From: Deltaproteobacteria bacterium tcs-42
GTDB taxonomy: Bacteria > Desulfobacterota > Desulfuromonadia > Desulfuromonadales > Geopsychrobacteraceae
Length of the DNA: 53,908 bases
Reading direction: 5' to 3'
NCBI GenBank assembly: GCA_002049545.1
Contig: LLYT01000006.1
Span: 1 to 53,908, forward strand
Part shown: piece after piece, positions 18,002 to 29,463 of the stretch
How the letters are laid out: each line of letters opens with the position of its first letter
How positions within the stretch are numbered: position 1 is the stretch's first letter
Position numbers and translations under genes: made by a program
Notes under the pieces: generated by a model
Seen by the model: only the letters and a program-made list of their open reading frames with translations
Databases searched by the model: none
Told to the model about the DNA's origin: nothing

Positions 18002-19582
18002 TTAAACTTTTGGACCTGCCTGGGTAAAATCAAAATCATCATTATCGGTCATATATTTTTTGAAATTCTCAATAAACATGCCTGCCAACTTATTGGCGGT
18101 TTGATCAAAAGCTCTCTTGTCGGGCCAGGAATTCCGTGGATTGAGAAGTTCTGTATCAACACCCTTGAGCTCTTTAGGAATGTTGAGCTTAAAGAAACGG
18201 GTCTGCTCAAATTCGCAATGATTGATGCTGCCGTCCAAAATTGCGTTGACGCAAGAACGGGTTGCTTTAATGCTCATCCGCTTGCCAACTCCGTAGCCAC
18301 CACCGGCCCAGCCAGTATTGACCAGGTAAGCGTTGACGTTATACTTTTCCATTTTTTCACCCAGCAATTTTGCGTAAGCGGTGGGATGGAGCGGTAAAAA
18401 GGCTTCACCAAAACAGGCCGAAAAAGCTGCCTGTGGCTCTGTAATACCACGCTCAGTTCCCGCTACCTTGGCTGTGTAACCGGAGAGGAAGTAGTACATC
18501 GCCTGCTCTTTGGTTAACTTGGAGACTGGAGGCAGTACGCCGAAAGCATCACAGGTGAGGAAAATGATATTTTCGGGATGACCCGCCATCAGGGTTGGCT
18601 CATGGTTTTCGATATGTTCAATCGGGTATGAGACCCGGGTATTTTCGGTCTTGGAATTGTCGGAGAAATCAATGACCCCGTCTTGGTTGTAAACCACATT
18701 TTCGAGCAGGGCGTCACGTTTGATCGCGTTAAAAATCTCTGGCTCACTTTCGGCAGACAGATCGATGGTTTTTGCATAACAGCCACCTTCAAAGTTGAAG
18801 ATGCCATCATTGTCCCAACCGTGCTCGTCATCGCCAATCAATTTACGTCTGGAATCGGTTGAGAGGGTAGTTTTCCCCGTTCCCGATAAACCAAAGAACA
18901 AACAGACATCGCCATCCTTGCCAACGTTGGCACTACAGTGCATGGAGAGAATTTTCTCCAGCGGCATCCAGTAGTTCATCATGGTGAAGATCCCTTTTTT
19001 CATCTCACCGCCGTACCAGGAACCACCGATAATCGCGACATTTTTCTCGATGTTGAAAATAACAAAAACATCAGAGTGCAGGCCGTGCTTTTCCCAGTCG
19101 ATATTGGTGGTTCCGGCAGCATTATAAACGGTAAAATCGGGGGTAAACCCTTCCAGTTGAGCTTCGTCAGGGCGGATAAACATATTCTTGATAAAATGGG
19201 ACTGCCAGGCGATTTCGGTCACAAAGCGGACTTTACGGGTCGTTTTTGGATTAGCACCACTAAAGCCATCTGAGACATAGACATCTTTTCCAGAGAGGTA
19301 GTCAATCACCTGTGCATGAAGCTCGTTAAAAATGTCTTCACTTACCGGCTGGTTGATATTACCCCAGGCGATATTATCCCGTGATGGTTGCTGCCTTACA
19401 AAATACTTATCCTTGGGAGAACGGCCGGTAAATTTACCGGTATCGACCATCATGGTTCCATTGGATGAAAGGGCCCCCTCGTTGTTTTTAGTTTCATGCT
19501 CAAACAGCTCATCATAACTGAGATTATGATAAACCTTGCCGACACTTTTCAGTCCTAATCCCGCTGCGGTCACATCACTCAT
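18002..19582 (-). CDS. pckA: Phosphoenolpyruvate carboxykinase (ATP)
   Basis: A 526-residue cytoplasmic enzyme interconverting oxaloacetate plus ATP with PEP, CO2 and ADP. Signature blocks: TGRSPKDK (52-59), [14 protein letters not shown], the phosphate loop [10 protein letters not shown] (231-240), GDDEHGWD (metal site) and FEGGCYAK. It is the ATP-dependent type by length and motifs. The ATG at 19582 has GGGG 8 bases upstream; the ATG two codons earlier (19588) is too close to it. The frame is open to 19711, but the likely promoter at 19683-19711 makes that form impossible. It stands as a single-gene unit with its own promoter and terminator. Confidence 0.96.
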   Translation of the reverse strand: MSDVTAAGLGLKSVGKVYHNLSYDELFEHETKNNEGALSSNGTMMVDTGKFTGRSPKDKYFVRQQPSRDNIAWGNINQPVSEDIFNELHAQVIDYLSGKDVYVSDGFSGANPKTTRKVRFVTEIAWQSHFIKNMFIRPDEAQLEGFTPDFTVYNAAGTTNIDWEKHGLHSDVFVIFNIEKNVAIIGGSWYGGEMKKGIFTMMNYWMPLEKILSMHCSANVGKDGDVCLFFGLSGTGKTTLSTDSRRKLIGDDEHGWDNDGIFNFEGGCYAKTIDLSAESEPEIFNAIKRDALLENVVYNQDGVIDFSDNSKTENTRVSYPIEHIENHEPTLMAGHPENIIFLTCDAFGVLPPVSKLTKEQAMYYFLSGYTAKVAGTERGITEPQAAFSACFGEAFLPLHPTAYAKLLGEKMEKYNVNAYLVNTGWAGGGYGVGKRMSIKATRSCVNAILDGSINHCEFEQTRFFKLNIPKELKGVDTELLNPRNSWPDKRAFDQTANKLAGMFIENFKKYMTDNDDFDFTQAGPKV

Positions 19583-19682
19583 CTTCATTTCCCCGTTTCT
19601 GTTTGGTGTTTTTTTACCTGATAAATATAAAAACTTGACATTTAAAAATATATAGCGCCCATTTCGACCGTTAAACGGCCGA

Positions 19683-19711
19683 ACTATAGCCCAAACATTG
19701 TTTTTAAACAA
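19683..19711 (-). promoter_or_regulatory. Likely sigma-70 promoter of pckA
   Basis: On the minus strand, -35 TTGTTT (19706-19711) and -10 TATAGT (19683-19688) are separated by exactly 17 bases. The -35 overlaps a palindrome TTGTTT-AA-AAACAA, and a second palindrome CCGTTAAACGG lies just downstream near the expected start of transcription; either could be an operator. The rest of the 19583-19958 spacer is AT-rich with no gene. Confidence 0.6.
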
Positions 19712-19897
19712 CCTGTTACCCAGGAAAATATAACCTTTTTTTCTACTGAAAATGACTTAAACGCTGTACCTTTCATCACTCAAACAACAATGCTGCCATT
19801 GCAAGTTGGTATTTTTACATAATCAGATGTTATAGTTAAACCAGTGCCATGTCATGCGTGAACTATCGTACTTTGCGGGCTATTGAGGCAAGGTTCG

Positions 19898-19913
19898 GGC
19901 GCAAATTTGCGCC
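19898..19913. promoter_or_regulatory. Perfect 16-bp palindrome upstream of the epimerase-like gene
   Basis: GGCGCAAATTTGCGCC is fully self-complementary and lies 45 bases before the ATG at 19959. The symmetry suits a dimeric regulator. No repressor is encoded immediately beside it on this side, and no poly-T follows, so it is not a good terminator. Confidence 0.5.
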
Positions 19914-19958
19914 ATTCCACACATGGCGCACCACTATTATTTTTCACAAGGGGCAACG

Positions 19959-20852
19959 ATGAAGGTTTTTGTCACCGGAGGAAGTGGATTTGTGGGGCGG
20001 CAAGTTATTCAGCAACTCCTTGCCGCAAATCATTCGGTTCGTGCTCTGGTAAGAACCGCCGATGCCCTTAAAGATATCAGTGGCATTGAGACGGTTTCCG
20101 GCGATACCACTGAACCGGCAACCTTAACTGAGCAACTCTCGGGCTGTGATGCGATAATCCATCTGGTTGGCATCATTCGGGAATTTCCCGGCAAAGGGGT
20201 GACTTTCAAAAAGTTGCACACCGAATCGACCCGAAATATACTGCGAGCGGCCGAAGAGCAGGGGATCAAACGCTACATCCAGATGAGCGCCAATGGAACC
20301 CGGGAGAGTGCCATCACCAACTACCACCGGACCAAATGGGAGGCAGAAGAGTTGGTGCGGCAATCAAATCTCGATTGGACGATCTTTCGCCCCTCGTTGA
20401 TTTATGGCCCCGATGATCAATTTGTCAATATGTTGGCACAATTGATCAAAACCCTGCCCATCGTTCCTGTGATGGGAGATGGCCAATATCAACTGCAGCC
20501 TGTCCATGTTACGGATATTGCCGATGGTTTTGTCGCGGCATTGGACAAATCTGACACGATCAGTAAAACCTATCACTGTTGTGGGTTGGAACCCTTCAGT
20601 TATGATCAACTTCTCGATCTGATTGCTCAGGCACTGGGGCAGGTCGCAGGGGCACGAAAAATCCACCAGCCGCTCTGGTTGATGAAGCCGGTTGTTGCTG
20701 TGATGCAGACAATTCCACTATTTCCCATGACCAGCGGTCAACTGCAAATGCTTCTGGAAGGGAATGTTTGTGAGGATCATAGTTGGATAGATGACTTGGC
20801 TTTGAATCTGCACAAGTTTTCCAGCAGTATCAAGCTTTACCTGCAACCATAA
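19959..20852 (+). CDS. NAD(P)-binding atypical SDR / NDUFA9-like epimerase-family protein
   Basis: A 297-residue Rossmann protein. GGSGFVGRQV (8-17) is the dinucleotide loop, followed by ALVRT and DAIIHLVGIIRE. YHRTKWEAEELV keeps the Tyr-x3-Lys pair. FRPSLIYGPDD and VTDIADGFVAAL complete the pattern seen in complex I NDUFA9-type and other atypical short-chain dehydrogenases. The substrate is unknown; relatives include quinone- or lipid-linked membrane-associated proteins. The ATG at 19959 has AAGGGG upstream. It is one of the few plus-strand genes in this arm, isolated between pckA and the GntR regulator. Confidence 0.85.
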   Translation: MKVFVTGGSGFVGRQVIQQLLAANHSVRALVRTADALKDISGIETVSGDTTEPATLTEQLSGCDAIIHLVGIIREFPGKGVTFKKLHTESTRNILRAAEEQGIKRYIQMSANGTRESAITNYHRTKWEAEELVRQSNLDWTIFRPSLIYGPDDQFVNMLAQLIKTLPIVPVMGDGQYQLQPVHVTDIADGFVAALDKSDTISKTYHCCGLEPFSYDQLLDLIAQALGQVAGARKIHQPLWLMKPVVAVMQTIPLFPMTSGQLQMLLEGNVCEDHSWIDDLALNLHKFSSSIKLYLQP

Positions 20853-20883
20853 AGCCCTCCGGAATAATCTGGAGGGCTTTGTC
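20851..20883. terminator. Bidirectional terminator between the epimerase-like and GntR genes
   Basis: AAAGCCCTCC (20851-20860) and GGAGGGCTTT (20871-20880) form a perfect 10-bp stem with a 10-base loop and A/T flanks on both sides. The stem overlaps the TAA stop of the plus-strand gene. It serves two convergent genes. Confidence 0.85.
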
Positions 20884-20909
20884 AGTTATCCTGAAACGAC
20901 CGTTTGTGA

Positions 20910-21641
20910 TTAAATATCAAGTTCTTCATGAAGCAATGTGTTACTGGCTGGCTCCCCACGTGAATGGGCCATGCTTTCCAGCAAGACATTTCCACCGATA
21001 GCGGCGGTCTTTTTTACCAGAGCTTCAGCAGTTTTACCGTCATGCTGACGGAACGCTGCGAGGAGCTTATCGTGCTCAGCAACAGAAATAGCCATCCGCC
21101 CTTCGACCGAAAGTGACGCCATCCGTAAACGGCTGAACTTCATGCCTAACTGCTGAATCAGATCGTACAATTTGCTGTTATCTGCAGCCTTGAGAAAGAT
21201 ATCGTGAAATTCATGATGAATTTTATAAAAGGCCTTCACGTCACCTGCACTCGCAAGCACCTTGAGTCGTTCGTTTATTGATTCAAGTTTTGCCAGTTCT
21301 TTTTCCGACAGATTTTGCGCCGCCAACTCGGCAGCATATCCTTCAAGAATACTCTTCACCGCATAATATTCCTGGACATCACGCTCCGAGAGAGCTGCCA
21401 CAACAGCCCCTTTCCGCGGGATAACGGTCAAGAAACCTTCCGATTCCAGCTGACGAAAAGCTTCACGGATGGGGGTTCGACTGATACCAAAACGTTCTGC
21501 AAGTTCAGGTTCGGCCACCTTTTCTCCCGGCTTAAGGTCTCCCTTCAGAATAGCTTCGCGGATTGTTTCAAGAATTCTTTCCCGCAAAGTCTTATGACGC
21601 TCAATCTGTTTATTTTTCACAATAACAAGCCTCCCATTCAA
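20910..21641 (-). CDS. GntR family transcriptional regulator, FCD subfamily
   Basis: A 243-residue DNA-binding protein. The N-terminal winged helix-turn-helix is clear: IREAILKGDLKPGEKVAE, ELAERFGISRTPIREAFRQLESEGF. The C-terminal FCD domain (from about residue 95) is all-helical and carries the metal-ligand pattern D/H-x3-H (YKIHHEFHDIFL) and a later SVAEHDKLLAAF histidine, so it probably senses a small carboxylate or metal-bound ligand. A perfect 15-bp palindrome overlaps its own -10 box, implying autoregulation, and a near copy lies before the ATP synthase operon. The ligand is unknown. Confidence 0.92.
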   Translation of the reverse strand: MNGRLVIVKNKQIERHKTLRERILETIREAILKGDLKPGEKVAEPELAERFGISRTPIREAFRQLESEGFLTVIPRKGAVVAALSERDVQEYYAVKSILEGYAAELAAQNLSEKELAKLESINERLKVLASAGDVKAFYKIHHEFHDIFLKAADNSKLYDLIQQLGMKFSRLRMASLSVEGRMAISVAEHDKLLAAFRQHDGKTAEALVKKTAAIGGNVLLESMAHSRGEPASNTLLHEELDI

Positions 21642-21651
21642 AGTATATTTA

Positions 21652-21679
21652 ATTGTATACTGTATACACTTGTTGTCAA
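21652..21679 (-). promoter_or_regulatory. Promoter of the GntR-family regulator
   Basis: On the minus strand, -35 TTGACA (21674-21679) and -10 TACAAT (21652-21657) are 16 bases apart, a strong sigma-70 match. The spacer and -10 are covered by the palindrome at 21654-21668, an arrangement typical of repression by polymerase exclusion. Confidence 0.72.
21654..21668. promoter_or_regulatory. Probable GntR/FCD operator, site 1
   Basis: TGTATACTGTATACA is a perfect 15-bp palindrome around one central base. It overlaps the regulator's own promoter and also lies about 90 bases upstream of the divergent TIM-barrel gene. FCD-type GntR proteins commonly bind short AT-rich palindromes of TGTATACA type. 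Site 2 at 28556-28570 matches it at 14 of 15 positions. Confidence 0.7.
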
Positions 21680-21759
21680 TCGTTATTTATCACCTCAACC
21701 ATCATAAATTCTGTTTCTGCTTTGTTGTTTTTTCCCGGGGAGACAGATATCATCAATTT

Positions 21760-22542
21760 ATGCATTCATCATCTCTCTATATTTATACTCCAGCTCACCT
21801 GCTCCCGGCACGGCTCCCCTTTTTGCTCAATCGAAAGCTACAGCCAGAAGTTGCTTGTCAGGAAGTTCTATTGGAGAAACTCGACTATGAACAGCTTGGT
21901 GATTGTGCCACCCGGTTGCAAGAGCAAGGGCTCAGCACCACTTTACATGCCCCTTATGCCAATTTTAATCCCGGCAGCAGTAAAAAACGGCCCCGGCAAA
22001 CCTCCCTTCAGATTACCGATCAATCATTACTGCTGGCAGAAAAACTCCGTGCCCGACGGATCGTTTTTCATCCCGGCTTGACTTACGGCGCGGATCGAAA
22101 CGAGCTCGATCTCTGGCTGAAAAACAGCCTCAGTTTCTGGCCGGAGTTTCTGCAACGCGCCGCTGAATTTGACTGTACCCTCTGTATTGAGAATATTTAC
22201 GAAACAACCCCTGATATTTTTGTCGACCTGCTCAGCGCAATCAATTCACCACAGATGGGGCACGTTTTTGATATTGGTCACTGGAATATATTTGCAACGG
22301 GAAAACTCATCAACTGGCTGAAAGCAACGGCCCCCTATCTGAAACATTTACACCTTCACGATAATCATGGTGAAAGCGATCAACACCTCCCCGTTGGTCA
22401 CGGATATGTCCCTTTTTCAACCCTGTTTCAATGGTTAAAAAGCACCGCTAGTCACCCCACCATCACCCTGGAAAACCACACTCTGCCCGAGACAGAACAG
22501 TCTCTGAAAATTCTCCAACAACATTTCCCAGAGCTGGTCTGA
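21760..22542 (+). CDS. Sugar phosphate isomerase/epimerase-like TIM-barrel protein (AP endonuclease 2 family)
   Basis: A 260-residue soluble protein of the xylose-isomerase-like/AP endonuclease 2 superfamily. Metal-site elements are visible in order: LHAPYANFNP, IVFHPGLTYG, LCIENIYE, VFDIGHWNIF, LHLHDNHGESDQHLPVG (split: HLHDNHG and HLPVGHG) and ITLENHT. Such proteins isomerise sugars or related hydroxy-acids; the substrate is not evident. The ATG at 21760 has only a distant GGGGAGA (16 bases), so the start is provisional. It is divergent from the GntR regulator, with the operator between them, and is a plausible target. Confidence 0.82.
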   Translation: MHSSSLYIYTPAHLLPARLPFLLNRKLQPEVACQEVLLEKLDYEQLGDCATRLQEQGLSTTLHAPYANFNPGSSKKRPRQTSLQITDQSLLLAEKLRARRIVFHPGLTYGADRNELDLWLKNSLSFWPEFLQRAAEFDCTLCIENIYETTPDIFVDLLSAINSPQMGHVFDIGHWNIFATGKLINWLKATAPYLKHLHLHDNHGESDQHLPVGHGYVPFSTLFQWLKSTASHPTITLENHTLPETEQSLKILQQHFPELV

Positions 22543-22563
22543 AGTGCACTCACCAGGCAGATA

Positions 22564-22595
22564 ACAAAAAAAGGCACCCCAATCAGAGGTGCCTT
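22564..22595 (-). terminator. Terminator of the ATP synthase operon
   Basis: On the minus strand, AAGGCACC and GGTGCCTT (22571-22578 and 22588-22595) form a perfect 8-bp stem with a 9-base loop, followed by a run of seven T. It lies 31 bases beyond the atpC stop. Confidence 0.88.
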
Positions 22596-22626
22596 GCAAA
22601 TATTTTTATATCAATATTGGTATTTA

Positions 22627-23034
22627 TCAGCGGTTACCAGCGACCTGAATCCGAATCAGAGCCCTTTGCAGAGCAGCTTCCATCACTTTATATTTCTTGT
22701 CTTCGTGCGACAAAGTTTTAAGTGCGTCTTCGGCACGCCCCAGAGCTGCTTTGGCGCGGGCTAAATCAATATCATCCGCTTTTTCCGCAGTATCAACCAG
22801 AACAGTGACGGTATCATCTTCAACTTCCAGGTACCCCCAGTTGACCACTATATGAAAAACCTCATTACCGTTTTTATAGGTCAATTCGCCAACTTTTAAC
22901 GTCGTCAATAAGGGAGTGTGCCCAGGTAACAAACCTAATTCACCAACAAACCCCGGAGCGGTGATTTCATCAACCTCGACCGAGAGAACCCGTTTATACG
23001 GGGTGACCATTTCAAGTGTGAGCTTATCAGCCAT
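22627..23034 (-). CDS. atpC: ATP synthase epsilon subunit
   Basis: A 135-residue subunit of the F1 central stalk, which couples rotation and can inhibit ATP hydrolysis. The N-terminal beta sandwich is typical: LEMVTPYKRVLSVEVDEITAPGFVGELGLLPGHTPLLTTLK. The C-terminal helical pair contains ARAKAALGRAEDAL. It is the last gene of the operon, 42 bases after atpD, and is followed by the operon terminator. Confidence 0.96.
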   Translation of the reverse strand: MADKLTLEMVTPYKRVLSVEVDEITAPGFVGELGLLPGHTPLLTTLKVGELTYKNGNEVFHIVVNWGYLEVEDDTVTVLVDTAEKADDIDLARAKAALGRAEDALKTLSHEDKKYKVMEAALQRALIRIQVAGNR

Positions 23035-23076
23035 TGCGACTGTCCTTTACGTTTGAATCGTAGTCCTTCAGACCGA

Positions 23077-24543
<1,467 letters not shown>

Positions 24544-25413
24544 TTATTTCATTGATTCGGCACCGGAGACGATTTCACTCAGCTCCGTGGTAATAGCAGC
24601 CTGACGGGCACGGTTGTACTGTAGCGTCAATTTATCGATCATCTCTGCAGCGTTCCGGCTGGCACTGTCCATCGCCGACATCCGGGCTCCGTGCTCAGAA
24701 GCGATTGACTCCAGCAGACCACGGAATAATTGCACCTCAACCATCTTCGGCAGTATTTCAGAAAGGACCCCTGCCTTATCTGGCTCGTAGATGTAATCAA
24801 TCCCATCGACTTCAGCTTCGTCACTTTCTTTCGGCTGAATCGGCAACACTTGCTCCAGCGTTACATTTTGTACAATGGCACTCTGAAAAGCATTGTAGAG
24901 AACGTAGACAGCGTCGTATTTCTCTTCGCTGTACCCTCTAACAACCTCCTGACCAATTAACTGAGCCGTTTTGTAGGTTGCATCAGCAGTAATATCCTCA
25001 TGAACTTTGACAATTTTATCACCGACACGGCTCTTGAGAAAATCACGGCCCTTGCGGCCGATAATCAGCAGGTCGATATCATCGAAACCTTGCTCATTGG
25101 TCAGGATGAAACGCTCTGCCTCTTTCGAAACATTGGCGTTAAAACCACCACACAGACCTCGATCGGAGGTGATCAACACCATCAGAGCCCGACCGGTTCC
25201 GCGCTGACTGAGTAGCGGGTGAGCATCAGCTTCTTCACGCTGCGCCAGATTAGACAGGACCGCTTGTAGTTTTTCCGCATAGGGACGTGCGGCTACTGCG
25301 GCATCCTGAGCCCGGCGCAACTTGGCTGCAGCGACCATTTTCATCGCCTTGGTGATCTGCTGGGTATTTTTAACCGAGCTGATCCGTTTTTTTATGTCTT
25401 TCAGACTTGGCAT
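24544..25413 (-). CDS. atpG: ATP synthase gamma subunit
   Basis: A 289-residue rotor shaft of F1. The N-terminal helix [30 protein letters not shown] (split: [15 protein letters not shown] and [12 protein letters not shown]), the central [11 protein letters not shown] block and the C-terminal helix [21 protein letters not shown] (split: AAEMI and LQYNRARQA) are diagnostic. It starts with ATG at 25413, 20 bases after atpA. Confidence 0.97.
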   Translation of the reverse strand: MPSLKDIKKRISSVKNTQQITKAMKMVAAAKLRRAQDAAVAARPYAEKLQAVLSNLAQREEADAHPLLSQRGTGRALMVLITSDRGLCGGFNANVSKEAERFILTNEQGFDDIDLLIIGRKGRDFLKSRVGDKIVKVHEDITADATYKTAQLIGQEVVRGYSEEKYDAVYVLYNAFQSAIVQNVTLEQVLPIQPKESDEAEVDGIDYIYEPDKAGVLSEILPKMVEVQLFRGLLESIASEHGARMSAMDSASRNAAEMIDKLTLQYNRARQAAITTELSEIVSGAESMK

Positions 25414-25433
25414 CTGTCCAAACCTTTATCGAA

Positions 25434-26951
<1,518 letters not shown>

Positions 26952-27494
26952 TTACCCCTTTGCTAAGGTATCTGCAATCCGTTTCAGCTGGGTTTTCACA
27001 CTACCATCAAAAAGTTTACCGCCCATTTCGGCCTGTAGACCACCGATCAGCGACTTATCTGTTTCCACACTCAGGACCACCTGCTTACCGGTCTGCTTTT
27101 CCAGCCCCTGCTGGATCTCTTCAGTGCGTTTTTTAGTTAATTTATTTGCAGCCTTGATATTGGCCCGAACAACTCCGGACAACTCATCGGCATAGTTGCG
27201 ATAATTAATACCTATTTGCGGTAAATAAGCGATCCGCCCCTTCTCAAGAAGCAGGTCGAGGAACTTACCCATTCCACTACACAACTCCAATTGCTGAACA
27301 ATCTCGTCCATAATGGCGGTTTTCTTGGCCAGCGGAAAAGTCGGACTGTCGAGCAACAAGCGCAACAGATCTTCTCTTTGCAACACAGCTGCAACTCCGT
27401 CCAGCTCTTTTGCATATTGATCAACCTGCTTCTCTGCAGAAGCGATATTCAATAGTGCCTTGGCGTATCTTATAGAAATCGCACTGTTACTCAA
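26952..27494 (-). CDS. atpH: ATP synthase delta subunit
   Basis: A 180-residue stator subunit joining the b stalk to the top of F1. It has the N-terminal helical bundle (ISIRYAKALLNIA) and the C-terminal VVLSVETDKSLIGGLQAEMGGKLFDGS pattern (split: DKSLIGG and GKLFDGS). It overlaps the atpF stop by 4 bases. Confidence 0.95.
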   Translation of the reverse strand: MSNSAISIRYAKALLNIASAEKQVDQYAKELDGVAAVLQREDLLRLLLDSPTFPLAKKTAIMDEIVQQLELCSGMGKFLDLLLEKGRIAYLPQIGINYRNYADELSGVVRANIKAANKLTKKRTEEIQQGLEKQTGKQVVLSVETDKSLIGGLQAEMGGKLFDGSVKTQLKRIADTLAKG

Positions 27495-28072
27495 TGTAGC
27501 TCTCCCACCTTTTGCATATACTCATCAATCAGACGAGCATCATCATCCTTGGTGAAGTTCTTCTTCAACAGATCTTCAGCAACATCAACCGCCAGTTGTA
27601 CGGCTTCACGCTGTAGTTCTGTCCGCGCTTTGGCCACTTCAAGTTCGGCAGCTTTCTCAGCATCCTGCTCAATTTTTACGGCCATTTGTTTTGCATTTTC
27701 AATAATCTTTATTTTTTCCAATTCCCCTTCACGGCGAATTGCATCACTGATCTCTGCAATTTCTTCTGTTGCTCGAGCTAATTTGCGGTCATACTCTGCA
27801 AACTTTGCTTCGGCTTCCTCTTTGGTCTGTTTCGCTTCAGCAAGTGCCTTTTCGATCTCTTCACGTCGTCCCGCAAGACCTTTTTTTAATGGTTTAGTTA
27901 AAAAATAAACCAGAATGGCCACTACGAGGACAAAATTGAAGATCCGATAAAGAAAATCTTTCAGCAGAACACCACTCTCGACCTCATGACCACCACCTGC
28001 GGCAAAAGCGACCCCGCCGATTGTGCCAATCAGGAGCAGTGTTAAAAGAGCGGCTTTCATTTGACTGTGCAT
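27491..28072 (-). CDS. atpF: ATP synthase b subunit with N-terminal signal-like segment
   Basis: A 193-residue peripheral stalk subunit. An extra hydrophobic N-terminal segment (residues 6-24, ending VAFAAGGG) precedes the usual single membrane anchor (FNFVLVVAILVYFLTKPL), then a long charged coiled coil. The first segment looks like a cleavable signal, as in some delta-proteobacterial b subunits. The ATG at 28072 has AGGA closely upstream. Together with the b' gene before it, it forms a heterodimeric stalk. Confidence 0.94.
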   Translation of the reverse strand: MHSQMKAALLTLLLIGTIGGVAFAAGGGHEVESGVLLKDFLYRIFNFVLVVAILVYFLTKPLKKGLAGRREEIEKALAEAKQTKEEAEAKFAEYDRKLARATEEIAEISDAIRREGELEKIKIIENAKQMAVKIEQDAEKAAELEVAKARTELQREAVQLAVDVAEDLLKKNFTKDDDARLIDEYMQKVGELH

Positions 28073-28093
28073 AATTCCTAAACCTTCCCTGCC

Positions 28094-28522
28094 TTAAGCC
28101 AATTCCCGGCCAAGAATCTTTGTAGTGATCTGTCCGGCCAGTGATTTTGCTTCACCTTTCAAGGTTTGACTGGCGTCACTGGCTTCATTAGCAACCTGAG
28201 TCTTAATCGATTTGAGCCTGACGGTTGCTTTGCCTTGAGCCTCCGCAAGAATTGCTGCCTCTTCTTCACTGGCTAATTTTTTTAATTTATTCCGCTCTGC
28301 ATTCGCCTCAACCTTGGCATCGTTGAGCTGTTGCTGATAACGTCGCATTTTTTCATCAATATCGGCCTCCAGATCCTTCGCCCTGGCATATGAACCGGTT
28401 ATCGTCTCATCTCGCTCATCAATAATTTTTTTAAGTGGCCGATAGAGTAATTTATTCAGGATAACCAGGAGGATCATGAAGTTAAGGAACTGCAGAAGAA
28501 GGGTCCAGTCGACGCTTATCAC
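28094..28522 (-). CDS. atpF': ATP synthase b' subunit
   Basis: A 142-residue second b-type subunit. It has one membrane anchor (WTLLLQFLNFMILLVILNKLL split across residues 6-26), then YRPLKKIIDERDE and a lysine/glutamate-rich coiled coil. First gene of the operon. The operon contains b', b, delta, alpha, gamma, beta and epsilon but neither a (atpB) nor c (atpE); in Geobacter-like genomes these usually sit in a separate atpB-atpE locus. A GntR-type operator lies 34-48 bases upstream of the start codon. Confidence 0.94.
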   Translation of the reverse strand: MISVDWTLLLQFLNFMILLVILNKLLYRPLKKIIDERDETITGSYARAKDLEADIDEKMRRYQQQLNDAKVEANAERNKLKKLASEEEAAILAEAQGKATVRLKSIKTQVANEASDASQTLKGEAKSLAGQITTKILGRELA

Positions 28523-28555
28523 TTAGTCTACCTCTTAATTGCGGGATAGTTTGCC

Positions 28556-28570
28556 GGTATACTGTATACA
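28556..28570. promoter_or_regulatory. Probable GntR/FCD operator, site 2, upstream of the atp operon
   Basis: GGTATACTGTATACA matches the perfect palindrome at 21654-21668 in 14 of 15 positions, with the same central T. It lies in the leader or promoter of the ATP synthase operon. A TTGACA occurs further upstream near 28601-28606 on the minus strand, but I could not match it to a well-spaced -10. Confidence 0.6.
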
Positions 28571-28693
28571 AAATACCGATCATAACGACTTAATAAAACG
28601 GGGGTTCCTGTCAAGCAACGAATAGCTATCACAGTTTTGAAAGCCCTGTCAAGCATCTCTTACCGTTTCCATCAAGTTTAGCCAGCAACCACG

Positions 28694-29116
28694 CTACTTC
28701 TTTTTTACTTCGCCCACTTTCTTATCTGGACCGACATGAGTCGCTCCCGCCATTTTAATCTCCCCATTAAAGACGACTTTTTCATCAATTTTCAGCGATG
28801 CTGCCTCAATCGTCCCCTCAACTTGTGCCGGAGCCCGTAAATCCACTTTCGTCGTCGCCTTGATATTTCCCTTGAAACGACCACTGAGAATCAATGCACC
28901 AACCTCGATAGTCCCATCAATCTCAGCAGATTCACCCACGATCAAGGTATCACTGGAATGGATTTCGCCGGAAAATATCCCGTCGAGTCGAACCATTTCA
29001 TCAAAACTCAGCTTTCCCTCAAACCGACTCCCCGGCCCGAGAAAAGCCTTGATCTCCGCCTTATCGATTGAGACCGGTTTTTTCATTGGCTGCTCCTGTT
29101 TTTTTCCACCAAACAT
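28694..29116 (-). CDS. Bactofilin family cytoskeletal protein
   Basis: A 140-residue polymerising protein. A short charged N-terminal tail leads to a right-handed beta-helix built of repeated short strands (FLGPGSRFEGKLSF, VRLDGIFSGEI, LIVGESAEIDGTI, LILSGRFKGNI, VDLRAPAQVEGTI, LKIDEKVVFNGEI), then a lysine-rich tail. Bactofilins form membrane-bound filaments that position partners such as ParABS complexes or cell-wall enzymes. The frame allows GTG starts at 29128 and 29125, but the ATG at 29116 gives the common MFGGKK-type beginning and has GGTG 6 bases upstream. It is encoded between atp and parB. Confidence 0.9.
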   Translation of the reverse strand: MFGGKKQEQPMKKPVSIDKAEIKAFLGPGSRFEGKLSFDEMVRLDGIFSGEIHSSDTLIVGESAEIDGTIEVGALILSGRFKGNIKATTKVDLRAPAQVEGTIEAASLKIDEKVVFNGEIKMAGATHVGPDKKVGEVKKK

Positions 29117-29136
29117 TTTATTCACCACTTCCCATT

Positions 29137-29300
29137 TAGTATCGTGTCACCCATGAAGTGTCGGTACTTGTGGTTCTTTTACGCGTCAACTGCGTTATAT
29201 TTTCCGCTGTATAGCTACGGCTATGCAGCGAAAACCGCGCCTTGTTGACACGCAAAATCCCGGCGCAATTTTCCGTCATCTCATGCATGACACGACACTA
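29137..29300. mobile_element. 164-bp foldback MITE-like element
   Basis: Terminal inverted repeats TAGTATCGTGTCA (29137-29149) and TGACACGACACTA (29288-29300) match at 12 of 13 positions. Inside is a large hairpin: GCGTCAA (29183-29189) with TTGACACGC (29245-29253), and CGCTGTATAGC (29205-29215) with GCTATGCAGCG (29220-29230). There is no gene. It is inserted just upstream of the bactofilin gene. The remaining spacer to 29463 shows no gene or clear signal. Confidence 0.75.
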
Positions 29301-29463
29301 GGTTGATGTTTTGCAAAATTTCCCGGGATGGCCAGGCAAAAATTTCATCCTGCAAGTCCTGATAGTGTTTCAGGTGCAGCCATCCACATCGTATGTCGAA
29401 GTCCCGATATAACACCGTAGCACAGTAGGGAGGACTGTTTGCGACGTCAGCTATTATAAATTA

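Noticed and set aside
19583-19711. Longer PckA N-terminus
   Set aside because: It would start within the predicted promoter and lacks family similarity.
28601-28606. TTGACA as the -35 of the atp promoter
   Set aside because: No acceptable -10 occurs 15-19 bases downstream; the best TATGAT is 24 bases away.
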